A DNA stretch of 64,000 nucleotides from Sporosarcina gallistercoris (GCF_014836415.1 NZ_JACSQY010000009.1:87774-151773), one strand, 5' to 3'; shown: positions 25,699 to 35,150, counted from the first letter of the stretch. The notes: generated from the letters alone by a model not told the origin. Translations and numbers: made by a program.

Positions 25699-26580
25699 TC
25701 AACGCCGTATTTCATGGGCAAGCAATTCTGCAACAGCGGTTGCGTCTCGCCTGTTGTCACCTTCTGAGCTCGCACGTGTAAACAACTGGAATGCTGCATC
25801 ACTAATTGCAGTCGGTAGCCCTTCCGATTTCGCTAAGTTTCGATAGAGCGACAAATCTTTCCGCATATTAGCCATTGAAAACGTCACATCGTCAAAAGTT
25901 TCGTTAATAATTGTCGGTCCGAATACTTCCATAACTCTCGTTTGCCCTGACCCTTTTTGAAAGAGCTCTGCCAGCTTTTCTTTTGACACTCCTGCACGTT
26001 CCCCAGTTAACAAAGCTTCACTTAACAAGGAGATGATGCCACCGACAACCATGTTATTACATAACTTGACGATTTGTCCGGCACCACTGGATCCTATATA
26101 CTCAACGTGACCGCCCATCGCTTGGAGCACAGAAGAGACTTGTGAAAACTTCTCTTCAGATCCTCCAACCATAATGGTAAGTGAGCCTGTAATTGCGCCG
26201 TCTGGTCCACCACTCACTGGACAGTCGAAATACGAGACGCCAATGACACCGGCAGCTTCCTCTAATAATCTCGTCCTTGCAACGTCATTCGTACTCATAT
26301 CGAGCACGGCACTTCCGTACTTCATGTGTGGCAACGCGCCTTCTTTTCCATCCACTAACACTTTTTCGACTAACTCGGTGGATGGTAGTGATAAAATTAA
26401 TACGTCACTCCACCTCGCTAGCTCCGGAACCGAAGAAGCTCCATCCGCCCCTTCATCCACTACACGTTTTACCGCTTCCGGATTCGTATCGTACACTTTG
26501 ACTACATATCCTTTACGGACTAGATTCGTCGCGATTCCGTACCCCATGAGTCCGCATCCAACAATACCGATTGTTTGCAC
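25699..26580 (-). CDS. 3-hydroxyacid dehydrogenase family oxidoreductase (2-hydroxy-3-oxopropionate reductase-like)
   Basis: GTG at 26580, five bases after GGAGGGG, gives 293 residues. The longer frame from 26598 would place that site inside the gene. The protein has an NAD(P)-binding site (IGIVGCGLMGYGIATNLVRKG), substrate motif FDCPVSGGPDGAITGSLTIMVGG and catalytic lysine in GAGQIVKLCNNMVV, the signature set of 3-hydroxyisobutyrate/tartronate semialdehyde reductases. It lies 46 bases after the aldehyde dehydrogenase gene. Together they could convert a hydroxyacid to a semialdehyde and then to an acid. The actual substrate cannot be told from the sequence. Confidence 0.85.
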   Translation of the reverse strand: MQTIGIVGCGLMGYGIATNLVRKGYVVKVYDTNPEAVKRVVDEGADGASSVPELARWSDVLILSLPSTELVEKVLVDGKEGALPHMKYGSAVLDMSTNDVARTRLLEEAAGVIGVSYFDCPVSGGPDGAITGSLTIMVGGSEEKFSQVSSVLQAMGGHVEYIGSSGAGQIVKLCNNMVVGGIISLLSEALLTGERAGVSKEKLAELFQKGSGQTRVMEVFGPTIINETFDDVTFSMANMRKDLSLYRNLAKSEGLPTAISDAAFQLFTRASSEGDNRRDATAVAELLAHEIRR

Positions 26581-26626
26581 AGGATCCCCTCCTATCATTC
26601 TACCTATTTGATGGATCGCTCAGTAT

Positions 26627-28075
26627 TTACGGTCGGATATAAACCGTTTTATAATCCGTCCAGAAATCCAACGTTGTCGAGCCTTGCTCACGTGGACCGA
26701 TGCTGGACGCTTTTTTTCCACCAAATGGATACTGATTCTCAAAATAATTGGACGGGATATTCACATGGGTCACACCCGATTCAATATTGCGGATGAAGTG
26801 AAATGCCTTGTTCAAGTCGTTCGTATAGATCGTTGAAGACAACCCGAATTCGCTATCATTTGCGAGCTCCAATGCTTCTTCATACGAATCGACTACGGTC
26901 ATCGCCATCACTGGACCAAATATCTCTTCTTTAAAAATAGTCATATCCTGTGTCACTCCACTGAATAACGTCGGAGCCACAAAGTAACCTTTATCCAATC
27001 CATTTTCCTTTAACTGTTCTCCGCCGCATTCGAGAGTAGCGCCCTCATCAATTGCTGTTTTTACGTAATGCAAATAAGTTTTCAACTGACTGTCATCGAC
27101 AACAGGACCGTTATCCACGTTTTCAGCGAATCCATCCCCTATTTTCAACTTTCGAGTCCGCGCGACCAGTTTCTTCGTCAAATCTTCAGCAATGGAACGA
27201 AGGACAATCAGGCGACTTGTACCTGTACACCGTTGACCATTATCCAAAAAACCACTAATAACTAGGTTTTCCACGGTTTCATCGAGATCTGCATCTTCTA
27301 ATACAATCGATGGGTTTTTACCTCCCATCTCGGCTTGCATTTTGGCACCTCGCGCGCTCACTGCTTTGCCGAGTGCAAGCCCTACTTGTGTAGACCCCGT
27401 AAACGACACCGCTTTAATCTTTTCATGACTGCCGATTGCGTTTCCAATCACACCACCGGGCCCAGTCACCATATTAATGACTCCCGCAGGCACGCCCGCT
27501 TGTTCGAACAACTCCATAATTTTGATGCTGATCAAAGAAGTATTGCTTGCTGGCTTGAAAATCACTGTATTTCCCGCAATAATAGCCGGAGCAATCTTCC
27601 AAATTCCAATACCGAGCGGGAAATTATACGGAGCAATTACCCCCACTACCCCAAGCGGTTCCCGAATTGTATATGCGAAAATCCCTGAATCGTGCGAAGG
27701 AACCGTTTCTCCTGTCATCCGGGTTGCTTCACCACTGAACTGTTTCATCGCTTCAATCGTTTTCCGCACTTCACCATTTGCTTCCCTGAACGACTTTCCG
27801 ACTTCTTTCGTAATAATCGTCGCTAATTCCTCTTGTTGCGCTTCCAGCAATCGAATGAGTGAAAACAACACATCACCACGAGTGGGTGCGGCCGTAGTTG
27901 CCCAACTTGGAAACGCTTCTTCTGCTGCTTGAATCGCCCGCTCTACATCGGCTTCATTCGACTTCTGAAAATATCCTAATACATCTTGGTTCGCTGGATT
28001 CAGACTTGCATACGTTTCATTCGTAATCGATGAGACCCATTCCCCATTAATATAGTTATGATAAGTAGAACTCAT
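26627..28075 (-). CDS. Aldehyde dehydrogenase, YcbD-like (possible 2,5-dioxovalerate dehydrogenase)
   Basis: This 482-residue protein has Asn151 in PYNFP, Glu249 in EMGGKNPSIV, nucleophile Cys283 in NGQRCTGTSR and EEIFGPV. Its segments resemble B. subtilis YcbD, an alpha-ketoglutaric-semialdehyde dehydrogenase, more closely than the aldehyde dehydrogenase of the hydroxyproline operon does. That similarity is from memory and should be checked by alignment. It heads an operon with a 3-hydroxyacid dehydrogenase and a two-part membrane protein, under a promoter overlapped by a large palindrome. It could oxidise the semialdehyde made by its neighbour, or back up the hydroxyproline pathway. AAAGGGGATG lies before the ATG. 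Confidence 0.83.
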   Translation of the reverse strand: MSSTYHNYINGEWVSSITNETYASLNPANQDVLGYFQKSNEADVERAIQAAEEAFPSWATTAAPTRGDVLFSLIRLLEAQQEELATIITKEVGKSFREANGEVRKTIEAMKQFSGEATRMTGETVPSHDSGIFAYTIREPLGVVGVIAPYNFPLGIGIWKIAPAIIAGNTVIFKPASNTSLISIKIMELFEQAGVPAGVINMVTGPGGVIGNAIGSHEKIKAVSFTGSTQVGLALGKAVSARGAKMQAEMGGKNPSIVLEDADLDETVENLVISGFLDNGQRCTGTSRLIVLRSIAEDLTKKLVARTRKLKIGDGFAENVDNGPVVDDSQLKTYLHYVKTAIDEGATLECGGEQLKENGLDKGYFVAPTLFSGVTQDMTIFKEEIFGPVMAMTVVDSYEEALELANDSEFGLSSTIYTNDLNKAFHFIRNIESGVTHVNIPSNYFENQYPFGGKKASSIGPREQGSTTLDFWTDYKTVYIRP

Positions 28076-28090
28076 GCATACATCCCCTTT

Positions 28091-28141
28091 ACATATATAT
28101 CTATTTATTATAATAAATCAGAATTTAAAATAGATATATGT
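28091..28141 (-). promoter_or_regulatory. Promoter with flanking inverted repeat, probable operator of the GAF/PucR regulator
   Basis: Arms ACATATATATCTATTT (28091-28106) and AAATAGATATATGT (28128-28141) form a near-perfect inverted repeat of about 14 bp per arm. On the minus strand a perfect TATAAT (28107-28112) lies inside, but the -35 position (28130-28135) reads ATCTAT and falls within one arm. A good -10 with a poor -35 covered by a palindrome is typical of an activator-dependent promoter. The regulator gene at 28163 is immediately upstream. Confidence 0.6.
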
Positions 28142-28162
28142 GGGTAGCAACAAAGATTGCAT

Positions 28163-29794
28163 TCACTTTTCGTTGAGCTCCACATAAATCCGGAAAGCAA
28201 CCACAAAGTCAATCCAATCTTTTTCATTAGAAAAGTCGATCTCCAGTAATTCCTCCACCTTTTTCAAACGATAGTAAAGCGTGTTCGGATGGACATGCAG
28301 CTCTTTAGCCGTCTGCTTCTGGTTTCTATTCGACCAGATGAACTGTTTAAGCGTATGGATCAACGTGGAATCAGCGGATTGCAATCGATGTAACTTATCA
28401 TTCATAAACCGTTCCAACAGTTCTTGATCCAACTCATACAGCAATCGTTCAAGTCCGAGCATTGAATACTCTACAACAGGAATTTGATAGCGTTTCGCGT
28501 ATCCAACAGATCGTATTGCCTCTTTATACGATACTGACAATTCCTGAACTGACGTTTCCCGACCAATTCCATAAACGATGTCAAGATTTGCGAGTCGCAA
28601 TTGACGAATGCTGGAAAGCAGCTCTTGTACTGTTTGTTCCGGACTCGCTGGTAGAATAATAATCAGTTGAAAAGCACGCGTAAAGATCAACGGATCCACT
28701 CGTTCCGACCGAAGCATTTGTTCCACAGACTTTATCAACTTCTCTTTCTCCATCAGTTGTTCCACTTGCCATAATGGCTTCTGATTTCCTTCAATAATCA
28801 CACACTGTACACGCGTATCGGTTCGCCAATTCACATAATGTAGTGCCGCCTCCAATTCCCTTCCGGATAACCCCTCTAACAGATGGTTAAATACTTGCTC
28901 TCGGAAGTGAATCTCTTTTTCATACAAGGCATTTTCTTTAATGAGTTCGAGCGCAATCGACAAACTCGCTTGCTCGATTATAATTTTCTCCATTTCACTG
29001 AACTGCATAAATGGCTTTGTTAATGAAAGATAACCTAATGTATCCATACCTCTCCGAATCGGAAAGGTATGCATATTTTCCTCCACATCGAGATAACTGT
29101 GATACCGCACTGTGGAGGTAGAACTAATCATTCTTTCAAGCAGTGAGATAACAGTTTCAATTCCACGTCCTTCGATAATTAGTTGGTAGAACGTTTTGTG
29201 AATGGACATCGATTTTTCCAACAACACGTTCTTTTGTTGCAAATGCTCGTACACCTTAGCGTTATCAATTGCAATTGCACTCTGTCCTGCAACGACTTCG
29301 ATCACATTCATATCTTCCGCAGTGAAAATACTGTCCCGATTATAATTATTGACTACGACAACACCCAAACAACGATTTTTATTTAAAATGGGCACACAGA
29401 ACGTACTTTTCACACGACGCTGTTGAACCCCTTCGTAGTAATGCCGAGCATTTTCCTCTGTCATATTTTCCATATGTTCTTCAATTTCCAAACGAGAGGT
29501 AAACAACTTCGACTGCTGATGAACAAACACTTTCCCTGTGATCGACTCTCCTGGAGCAAATTCAACACGTGCCAATGCCTCTTCATTTACTCCTTGCCCC
29601 TTCGCAAATCGAAGCAAATTTGTCTCTTCATCATACAAATAAATGAGAATTACATCCGCCACTTCCACCAATTCGCAAGCCGCCTGAACAACATTGTGTA
29701 AAATTTCGTTCAGTTGTAAAGTCTGTGTCAGCATCTTATTGATTTCCAACAGCCTATTCGCTTTGTATAAATCCATTTCAATTTCTTTTGACAT
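28163..29794 (-). CDS. GAF-domain transcriptional regulator with PucR-type C-terminal helix-turn-helix
   Basis: ATG at 29794 follows AGAGGTGG. The longer frame from 29833 includes that site. The 543-residue protein has a GAF domain at about residues 20-180 (VQAACELVEVADVILIYLYDEE, TFCVPILNKNRCLGVVVVNNY, IEVVAGQSAIAIDNAKVYEHL). A middle region resembles the GGDEF-like segment of CdaR/PucR regulators. The C-terminal helix-turn-helix is of the PucR/HTH_30 type (IWSNRNQKQTAKELHVHPNTLYYRLKKVEELLEIDF, about 485-520). Such proteins often activate catabolic operons in response to their substrates. It lies upstream of and in the same direction as the aldehyde dehydrogenase operon and probably acts at the palindrome at 28091-28141. 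Confidence 0.88.
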   Translation of the reverse strand: MSKEIEMDLYKANRLLEINKMLTQTLQLNEILHNVVQAACELVEVADVILIYLYDEETNLLRFAKGQGVNEEALARVEFAPGESITGKVFVHQQSKLFTSRLEIEEHMENMTEENARHYYEGVQQRRVKSTFCVPILNKNRCLGVVVVNNYNRDSIFTAEDMNVIEVVAGQSAIAIDNAKVYEHLQQKNVLLEKSMSIHKTFYQLIIEGRGIETVISLLERMISSTSTVRYHSYLDVEENMHTFPIRRGMDTLGYLSLTKPFMQFSEMEKIIIEQASLSIALELIKENALYEKEIHFREQVFNHLLEGLSGRELEAALHYVNWRTDTRVQCVIIEGNQKPLWQVEQLMEKEKLIKSVEQMLRSERVDPLIFTRAFQLIIILPASPEQTVQELLSSIRQLRLANLDIVYGIGRETSVQELSVSYKEAIRSVGYAKRYQIPVVEYSMLGLERLLYELDQELLERFMNDKLHRLQSADSTLIHTLKQFIWSNRNQKQTAKELHVHPNTLYYRLKKVEELLEIDFSNEKDWIDFVVAFRIYVELNEK

Positions 29795-29879
29795 TGTCCC
29801 ACCTCTTTGTAAAATGTCCGTTACCATAATCATCGGTCATTTTAATAGTTATCGCAAAAGTCTAAGCTCTTTTTATAGT

Positions 29880-29919
29880 AAAGAGCCTCCCAACCGATTA
29901 CTCAGTTAGAAGACCCTTT
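29880..29919 (-). terminator. Hairpin after the YfcC-family gene
   Basis: A 15-bp stem including G-T pairs, with a ten-base loop, lies 23 bases after the stop codon. The following T tract is short (TTTACTAT), so it is a modest terminator. Its sequence belongs to a family of similar hairpins in this window. Confidence 0.5.
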
Positions 29920-29942
29920 CACTTCGAATCTATTACCTTTTA

Positions 29943-31340
29943 TCAGCTGACACCAATTGCCACAGCTACAACAAGTCCGATTGCTGCAATCCCGATCCAT
30001 ATCAACACAAGTTTCCATATGAATTTCAGCCACCGATCATAGGGAATGCCTGCAACTGCCAAGTATCCCATAAGCGCCGCCGAAGTTGGAATTGCAGAGT
30101 TACTGATGGCATCCCCATATTGGAATGCAAGAACAGCGATTTGGCGCTCCATACCAAGCAAGTCTGCAAGAGGTACCATCAAAGGCATTGTAGTTGCTGC
30201 TTGCCCACTCCCTGAAGGAATGAAAAAATTCAGAACCACTTGGAATAGAAACATTCCCAAAACAGTCAATGTCGCTGGCAATTCAGAGATAACACCTACC
30301 AGAGAGTGGATGACCGTGTCGATGATCACTCCGTTTTCCATCACGACTAGGATCGTCCGTGCAAAACCAACAATTAAAGCACCGAATGCAACCAACTTCA
30401 TACCGTCGACATAAGAAGCAAACGTCTTATTAATGCCAAGACCACCAATAATTCCGCTGATCAAACCAATCATTATGAACGAGGCAGCCAATTCATTCAA
30501 GAACCAACCCCAATTCAATACGCCATACATATTGATGGCAATTCCAGACCCTAATGTAAGTAGGACTAAAATATGTCGTTTAGTGAACGGACCGCTATCT
30601 TTGATTGAATCCGGATCCTCAGCAGGCAATTCCAGCTCCAAATCATACATGACTGAATTTGCTCGATCTTGCTTCACTTTACTCGCATAACGCATCACGT
30701 AAAACATTGCTGCAGTCAGAATGAATACATAAACGACGGAGCGGAATAAGAATCCAGAGAAAATCGGAATTTCCGCGATACCTTGTGCAACTCCTACTGT
30801 GAAAGGGTTCATCATCCCGCCGATGAATCCACTCGCAGCTCCAAGTGAAATCATCGCTGTACCAACGATAGCGTCGTATCCGAGCGCCCGCGCAATCGCA
30901 ATCCCGATCGGCACAAAGATAATCGATTCTTCTGCCATTCCGGTTGTAAACCCTAGAATGGAGAATACAAACATCACAACGGGAATCAGTAGCTTCTCAT
31001 TGTTCCCTAACTTCCGGACTAACTTATTAATACCTGCGTCAATCGCACCCGTAGCTTGAATCGCACCGAATGCACCACCCACCAGGAAAATATAAAAGAT
31101 AATGGTTGCGCCTTTTTCCATCCCCAGTGGAATTGACTTAAAGATTTCAAAAATCGAGACTGGGTCTTGTTCGACAGAGTGATAACTCCCATCGACTACC
31201 ACTTCTCGGCCGTTCACTTCCTCCCGCTCATATTCACCTGCCGGGATTAAATATGTTGCGGCTGCCATTAAGAGAATAATGGAAAAAATGATGGCATACG
31301 TATGCGGAATAACAAACTTTCGCTTCTTGCTTTCTGGCAT
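29943..31340 (-). CDS. YfcC-family transporter (basic amino acid/C4-dicarboxylate type)
   Basis: This 465-residue protein has about twelve transmembrane helices. The N-terminal KKRKFVIPHTYAIIFSIILLMAAATYLIPAGEYERE is typical of the YfcC/ArcD-like family. Repeated motifs ATIIFYIFLVGGAFGAIQATGAID, GFTTGMAEESIIFVPIGIAIARALGYD and the C-terminal FFIPSGSGQAATTMPLMVPLADLLG support it. Family members are annotated as arginine/ornithine antiporters or dicarboxylate carriers, and substrates are largely untested. It is a single gene with its own promoter and hairpin, upstream of the GAF/PucR regulator in the same direction. It may belong to the same metabolic module, but nothing in the sequence proves that. 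Confidence 0.85.
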   Translation of the reverse strand: MPESKKRKFVIPHTYAIIFSIILLMAAATYLIPAGEYEREEVNGREVVVDGSYHSVEQDPVSIFEIFKSIPLGMEKGATIIFYIFLVGGAFGAIQATGAIDAGINKLVRKLGNNEKLLIPVVMFVFSILGFTTGMAEESIIFVPIGIAIARALGYDAIVGTAMISLGAASGFIGGMMNPFTVGVAQGIAEIPIFSGFLFRSVVYVFILTAAMFYVMRYASKVKQDRANSVMYDLELELPAEDPDSIKDSGPFTKRHILVLLTLGSGIAINMYGVLNWGWFLNELAASFIMIGLISGIIGGLGINKTFASYVDGMKLVAFGALIVGFARTILVVMENGVIIDTVIHSLVGVISELPATLTVLGMFLFQVVLNFFIPSGSGQAATTMPLMVPLADLLGMERQIAVLAFQYGDAISNSAIPTSAALMGYLAVAGIPYDRWLKFIWKLVLIWIGIAAIGLVVAVAIGVS

Positions 31341-31408
31341 CTCACGTTCCCCTTTAACTATGTATTCATTATTCGTCCAGTTGTCGCTTAATGGACGCTA
31401 ATAGTCTA

Positions 31409-31437
31409 AAAATACAGGAGATGCATTATCGAGTCAA
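31409..31437 (-). promoter_or_regulatory. Sigma-A type promoter of the YfcC-family gene
   Basis: On the minus strand TTGACT (31432-31437) and TATTTT (31409-31414) are 17 bp apart, about 70 bases before the ATG. Confidence 0.5.
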
Positions 31438-31790
31438 TGTGATAAATCAAAAATAATGAATCATATTAAATTTCTAACAATATTTTGCAAACCGATAGCT
31501 TTTAAATTCCGTTTTTATCCTTTGACCTTTTAGTCATTAGCTCCTATGAGTTATAGTGAGATGATTGTCGAGCACGATTCGATGTGGATGTAGAAAATTT
31601 TACTTCTTAAATAAACTGCCTAAATAAAATCTACCTGGTCTAACAACAGCTCGCTGAACTTATACGAGTTAATTGGCGGGCATACTTGGCTTTAACTGTG
31701 GAAAGCTGCTATGATTCGCTTATTATCTGCCTTCATGTGATCTACTACATTTCAATCACAATCCATTGAAAAATCACGATTAACGCAAGT

Positions 31791-31830
31791 AAAAAAGCCC
31801 TCCAGCTTTTTAATCGGCTAGAAGGCTCCC
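31791..31830 (-). terminator. Intrinsic terminator after the 102-residue protein gene
   Basis: AGCCTTCTAGC pairs with GCTGGAGGGCT (11 bp with G-T pairs), followed on the minus strand by T6. Confidence 0.8.
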
Positions 31831-31902
31831 ATATATTACAGCCATAACGTTGTATCTATGGGACGATGCAATAAGTCCACACCATCAAACTCTCAAGAAT
31901 TC

Positions 31903-32211
31903 TTACACTTGCACCAATGTATTCTCAACTTCAGAGGATACCTCTTCTGCTGACACTTCAGCAGTTTGGTCCATATAATCCAAGTATTCCAGATAATAGC
32001 GCAAAGGAATGGGATAATGCTGCAGCCCATTTTTATATTGTTGTTCAATTTGCTGTAAAATTTCATCCGTGACTTCACGCTCATCTGTATAAATGCCTCG
32101 GCGTTGAAGATTGTGGAACCGATTCACATACTGTTCAATTGTCACTTCGGAAAGCTTCTTGGAGTTCTCGACCAGCTCATGCCGGGCGGATAAGTATTCT
32201 TCAAAATTCAT
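31903..32211 (-). CDS. Small protein of unknown function with a helical N-terminal domain
   Basis: This 102-residue acidic protein starts at an ATG eight bases after GGAGGAG and has its own terminator, so it is likely a real gene. The segment LSEVTIEQYVNRFHNLQRRG looks like the SAM-like core-binding fold found at the start of tyrosine recombinases. IPLRYYLEYLDYMDQ also recalls that fold, but no catalytic domain follows. It could be a stand-alone derivative or unrelated. The C-terminal tail (about 80-102) is acidic and probably disordered. No function is assigned. Confidence 0.6.
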   Translation of the reverse strand: MNFEEYLSARHELVENSKKLSEVTIEQYVNRFHNLQRRGIYTDEREVTDEILQQIEQQYKNGLQHYPIPLRYYLEYLDYMDQTAEVSAEEVSSEVENTLVQV

Positions 32212-32439
32212 AACTGTCTCCTCCTTCCATTTTCAGTTATTCAAGTATAAATACCCCTATGTGAGTCATATCGGCTACAAAGCGAAATTATAAAGTTCTT
32301 AAAATAATATATTTTATGCAAATATTATTTTATGTATGAAGACTCCCCAAAACTCTTCTATTTCGGACAGGCAATGGGTCCTATATGAACTGGGAGTGAA
32401 AGACTTCCTGAACGCTGACTTTTCCTCGATGTACCGCAC

Positions 32440-32925
32440 AATTCCTTGCACCACAACTAACTATCCTTTTCATAAATATAGATGGCATGCTCTTAAAACT
32501 AACGATAGATTGCTTCGTAGTCCTTCCATCGTTGAATAATCGTTACCTGATAATCGACCTAATACTTCACTTTCTTCTGCTATGTGACAATATCATTCGC
32601 ATTCACTTTAGAAATGGGATCGGTAGAGTCTGCTTATATTTCTTCCACCACGGTGCTTTCCCTAACCACGAACTCAACTAAGGGCTCAAATATATGAAAT
32701 CGAGCTCAGGTTTAACTTGATAGTGGTAAATAAAATCATTTGAATTCTTCTCTAGTCGAAAAATCCTCTCTTTTATTGCGTTCTCAATGTGTTCATTGGA
32801 TGATTTTCTACCTTGCCCCTTCAACATTTGAGTTTAACTCATCCAAGATGGCGATCATTGAAAACATGATATCTTGTTGCAACACCTCATTGGATATTTC
32901 TGTTTTTAGATTTTCAAAATCTTAT
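32440..32925 (-). pseudogene. Decayed PAS-domain signalling protein (fragment with frameshifts)
   Basis: Reading the minus strand in successive frames gives LKTEISNEVLQQDIMFSMIA (about 32808-32924), then NEHIENAIKERIFRL with IYHYQVKPELDFIYLSP (about 32678-32799), then HIAEESEVLGRLSGNDYSTM (about 32510-32590). These fragments follow the order of a PAS sensor domain (YHYQVKPELDFIYLSP resembles the first strands). They are separated by stops and frame changes. A full-length protein would be a sensor kinase or cyclic-di-GMP enzyme, but no output domain survives. Confidence 0.42.
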
Positions 32926-33209
32926 TGTTAAACCATTTTCATACTTTGTATAATATACCATTCGGTGATAGCAATCAATAGTTGATTTAGTTATTTATAT
33001 TCAAAAACAATGAAATAATATCCTTTTAAGAGTTCTATTTACCTATTTCCTATCCACTATTACTCTACGAAAGTGAGATTCAGAAGAAAATCCGAAACTA
33101 GAAATACAGTATATACAAAGAATCCAGTTACCCGTTTTCGTTAGTGCAAACATCTCTATAGAAACTAACCCGAAATTGGTTGACCTCTTATGCATTACCC
33201 AAAATATAC

Positions 33210-33245
33210 AAAAAAAACCTCCAGCCAATCGCTTGGCTAGAAGGC
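33210..33245 (-). terminator. Intrinsic terminator after the SLH protein gene
   Basis: CCTTCTAGCCAA pairs with TTGGCTGGAGG around a short loop, followed on the minus strand by T7. It resembles the hairpin at 31791. Confidence 0.8.
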
Positions 33246-33302
33246 TATCCTTCACTTACTTCTTAAATTGTCATTTAAATAGTCTATTTTTGTATAGTAT
33301 TG

Positions 33303-34886
33303 TTATTTCCTAAGTTGAAAGCGTTCCAGCAGTAAAGTTTCCTCTTTGGCTCCTTCGTATTTAAATTTGGTGAATGCGTAAAGTTCACCCAATTCCTTTA
33401 CGTAGACAAGTCGATCGACTCTGCCGTATGCATTCAATGTTGCATATGGATCCAGCGTATCATTGTCATAGACCGAAATGGATTCAGTACGATCCGCGAG
33501 ATAAAATTTCTTTGCTGCTTCGTTGAACGTCATCGTTCTAAAAGGTGTAGCCAGTTTACCGAGAGGAGCTAAATCCTCTGAAGGCACTGTGCTTAATGCA
33601 TAAGCTGTCCCATCACCGTTGTACATCACCTTGCCTCCAGGCGTCATTTGAGTGTAACCTCTCAGTTTCATTGTATCAAAATAACGTGGATCCGTCGGTG
33701 CGCTCTCGAGTTTCCCACCCGCTAAGCTGAATGTTACAATTCTGCCTGTGTAATGGGAAGTTTCTATGGAATACAATCTATTTTGTGCTGGTGATAGTTC
33801 AATGAGTTGCTGTGTAGGTACATTTACGAAAGACAGCTTTTCGGATGTCCTCCAGTTGTACGTTTGAATTTCAGCCTGATAGCCTTGGTCCGAGCCCGAT
33901 GAAATAAGGAGCGTTTCTGTATCGTCGACTGCGATATCATAAGGATCGATGTTAACGTCCACTTCTTTGATCAACGCAAGGTCATCTGAATCGTATACAT
34001 TGATAATCCCTTTTTGCGTTTTCATGGAGTTAAATGGGCTTCTACTCTGAATCAGCTGAGTTACAAAAAGTTTACCATTCTTCTCTACAAGCTTTTCCGC
34101 TGGATGTCTTAACCCAATCACTTTTTTGTCTCTTGTAGCCAAGTCCAGACGAACAAGTGATTTGGATTTACTATCCAAATAATAGACAACTGGTTTATGA
34201 GGGTCTTTCTCCAAGTCAATGATTGACGACTCTACTGGTATGTCCAAGACAGTATGAGCTGGTGAACCAGTGGATGGACGGAAAATCGGCTTCATAATCC
34301 GCGCAAGGAATGCAGAAAACTGCGCACGATCGATCGGCTGCTTCGGCTGGAATGTACCATCACTATAGCCCACCGTGATATTGTTTGCTGCTAACGAAGA
34401 TATGAAAGAAGATGCCCAGTAACCTGTCGAGACGTCTGTGAAACCTGACACATAGACCCCTTTCAATTTAAATGCTTTACTAATGACCTTCGCCATTTCA
34501 GCGCGTGTAATATTTCCGTTCGGGTCGAACTGCGTGCTGCTCTTACCGCTGATGATCATCGCAGATGTAGCAACCGCGATTTCGCGATACCCGAATTTGG
34601 ATGGTCCGACATCATCGAACCCTGGATCTTTAATGAAGCTATTCGACTCTGGCATGCCAATTGCACGCATGATCATGACAACGGCTTGTGCACGTGTAAG
34701 TTTTACAGATGGCCGGAAAGTTCCATCATTATATCCATTGATAACCCCTAATTGAGTCAAATAGTCGATCTCTTTCTTGAAACTGGAGACATCCGAAAAA
34801 CCAGTAGCTTTTGCAGAACCAGTTGGACTTGCAAAAATAACGAGACACAATACTAGAATCATTAAGACATGTAACCTTTTTTTCAA
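33303..34886 (-). CDS. Secreted SLH-domain protein with C-terminal beta-propeller-like region
   Basis: TTG at 34886 follows AGAGGAAG and directly precedes a normal signal peptide (KKRLHVLMILVLCLVIFAS, cleavage near SAKA), giving 527 residues. A longer frame from 34940 would bury the signal and has no site. Three S-layer homology repeats follow (FSDVSSFKKEIDYLTQLGVINGY, then a repeat containing FDPNGNITRAEMAKVI, then NNITVGYSDGTFQPKQPIDRAQF), so the protein is probably held to secondary cell-wall polymer. Residues about 230-527 show repeated strands such as IDPYDIAVDDTETLLIS and TMTFNEAAKKFYLADR, suggesting a YncE-like beta-propeller. It stands alone, with a terminator. Its ligand is unknown. 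Confidence 0.85.
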   Translation of the reverse strand: MKKRLHVLMILVLCLVIFASPTGSAKATGFSDVSSFKKEIDYLTQLGVINGYNDGTFRPSVKLTRAQAVVMIMRAIGMPESNSFIKDPGFDDVGPSKFGYREIAVATSAMIISGKSSTQFDPNGNITRAEMAKVISKAFKLKGVYVSGFTDVSTGYWASSFISSLAANNITVGYSDGTFQPKQPIDRAQFSAFLARIMKPIFRPSTGSPAHTVLDIPVESSIIDLEKDPHKPVVYYLDSKSKSLVRLDLATRDKKVIGLRHPAEKLVEKNGKLFVTQLIQSRSPFNSMKTQKGIINVYDSDDLALIKEVDVNIDPYDIAVDDTETLLISSGSDQGYQAEIQTYNWRTSEKLSFVNVPTQQLIELSPAQNRLYSIETSHYTGRIVTFSLAGGKLESAPTDPRYFDTMKLRGYTQMTPGGKVMYNGDGTAYALSTVPSEDLAPLGKLATPFRTMTFNEAAKKFYLADRTESISVYDNDTLDPYATLNAYGRVDRLVYVKELGELYAFTKFKYEGAKEETLLLERFQLRK

Positions 34887-35101
34887 TCCGCTCTTCCTCT
34901 CTCTTAAACTCAATTCATTATAAAGGCGTAGCTCTTCCAATGCTTGTATCCATTAGCCTATTTTTACACTTTAGACCTGCCTCACTCCATCATTTAGGAA
35001 AGAGCGAACATTGTAATTCGAATCCAGTTCCATTTAGTGCGATTCTTGTTGGAACATGATCACTCTCCTGTTTGAGAGACGCACACTTACTAAACTGAAA
35101 A

Positions 35102-35150
35102 ACACAAAAAGAAGAGCCTCCATAAAATCGCTAGAGACTCCTCTTTCATC
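35102..35150 (-). terminator. Imperfect terminator hairpin after the M28 peptidase gene
   Basis: On the minus strand AAGAG/CTCTT and TCTCTA/GGAGG arms pair around a three-base bulge and an A/T-rich loop, followed by T5. Confidence 0.5.

Larger units (their letters stand above)
31341..31902. other. Intergenic region
   Basis: This 562-base AT-rich stretch contains the YfcC promoter (31409-31437) and the terminator of the small gene at 31903 (31791-31830). I found no convincing gene fragment in the middle part. Confidence 0.5.
32212..33302. other. Gene-poor stretch with a decayed gene
   Basis: This 1.09-kb stretch holds remains of a PAS-domain protein on the minus strand (32440-32925) and the terminator of the SLH protein gene (33210-33245). 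A promoter-like pair TTGATT/TATTAT on the minus strand at about 32949-32977 sits in front of the decayed gene. The short plus-strand frames here have no ribosome binding site. Confidence 0.5.

Noticed and set aside
32336..32539. Plus-strand frame of 67 residues in the gene-poor stretch
   Set aside because: No ribosome binding site; the opposite strand gives better protein-like fragments.
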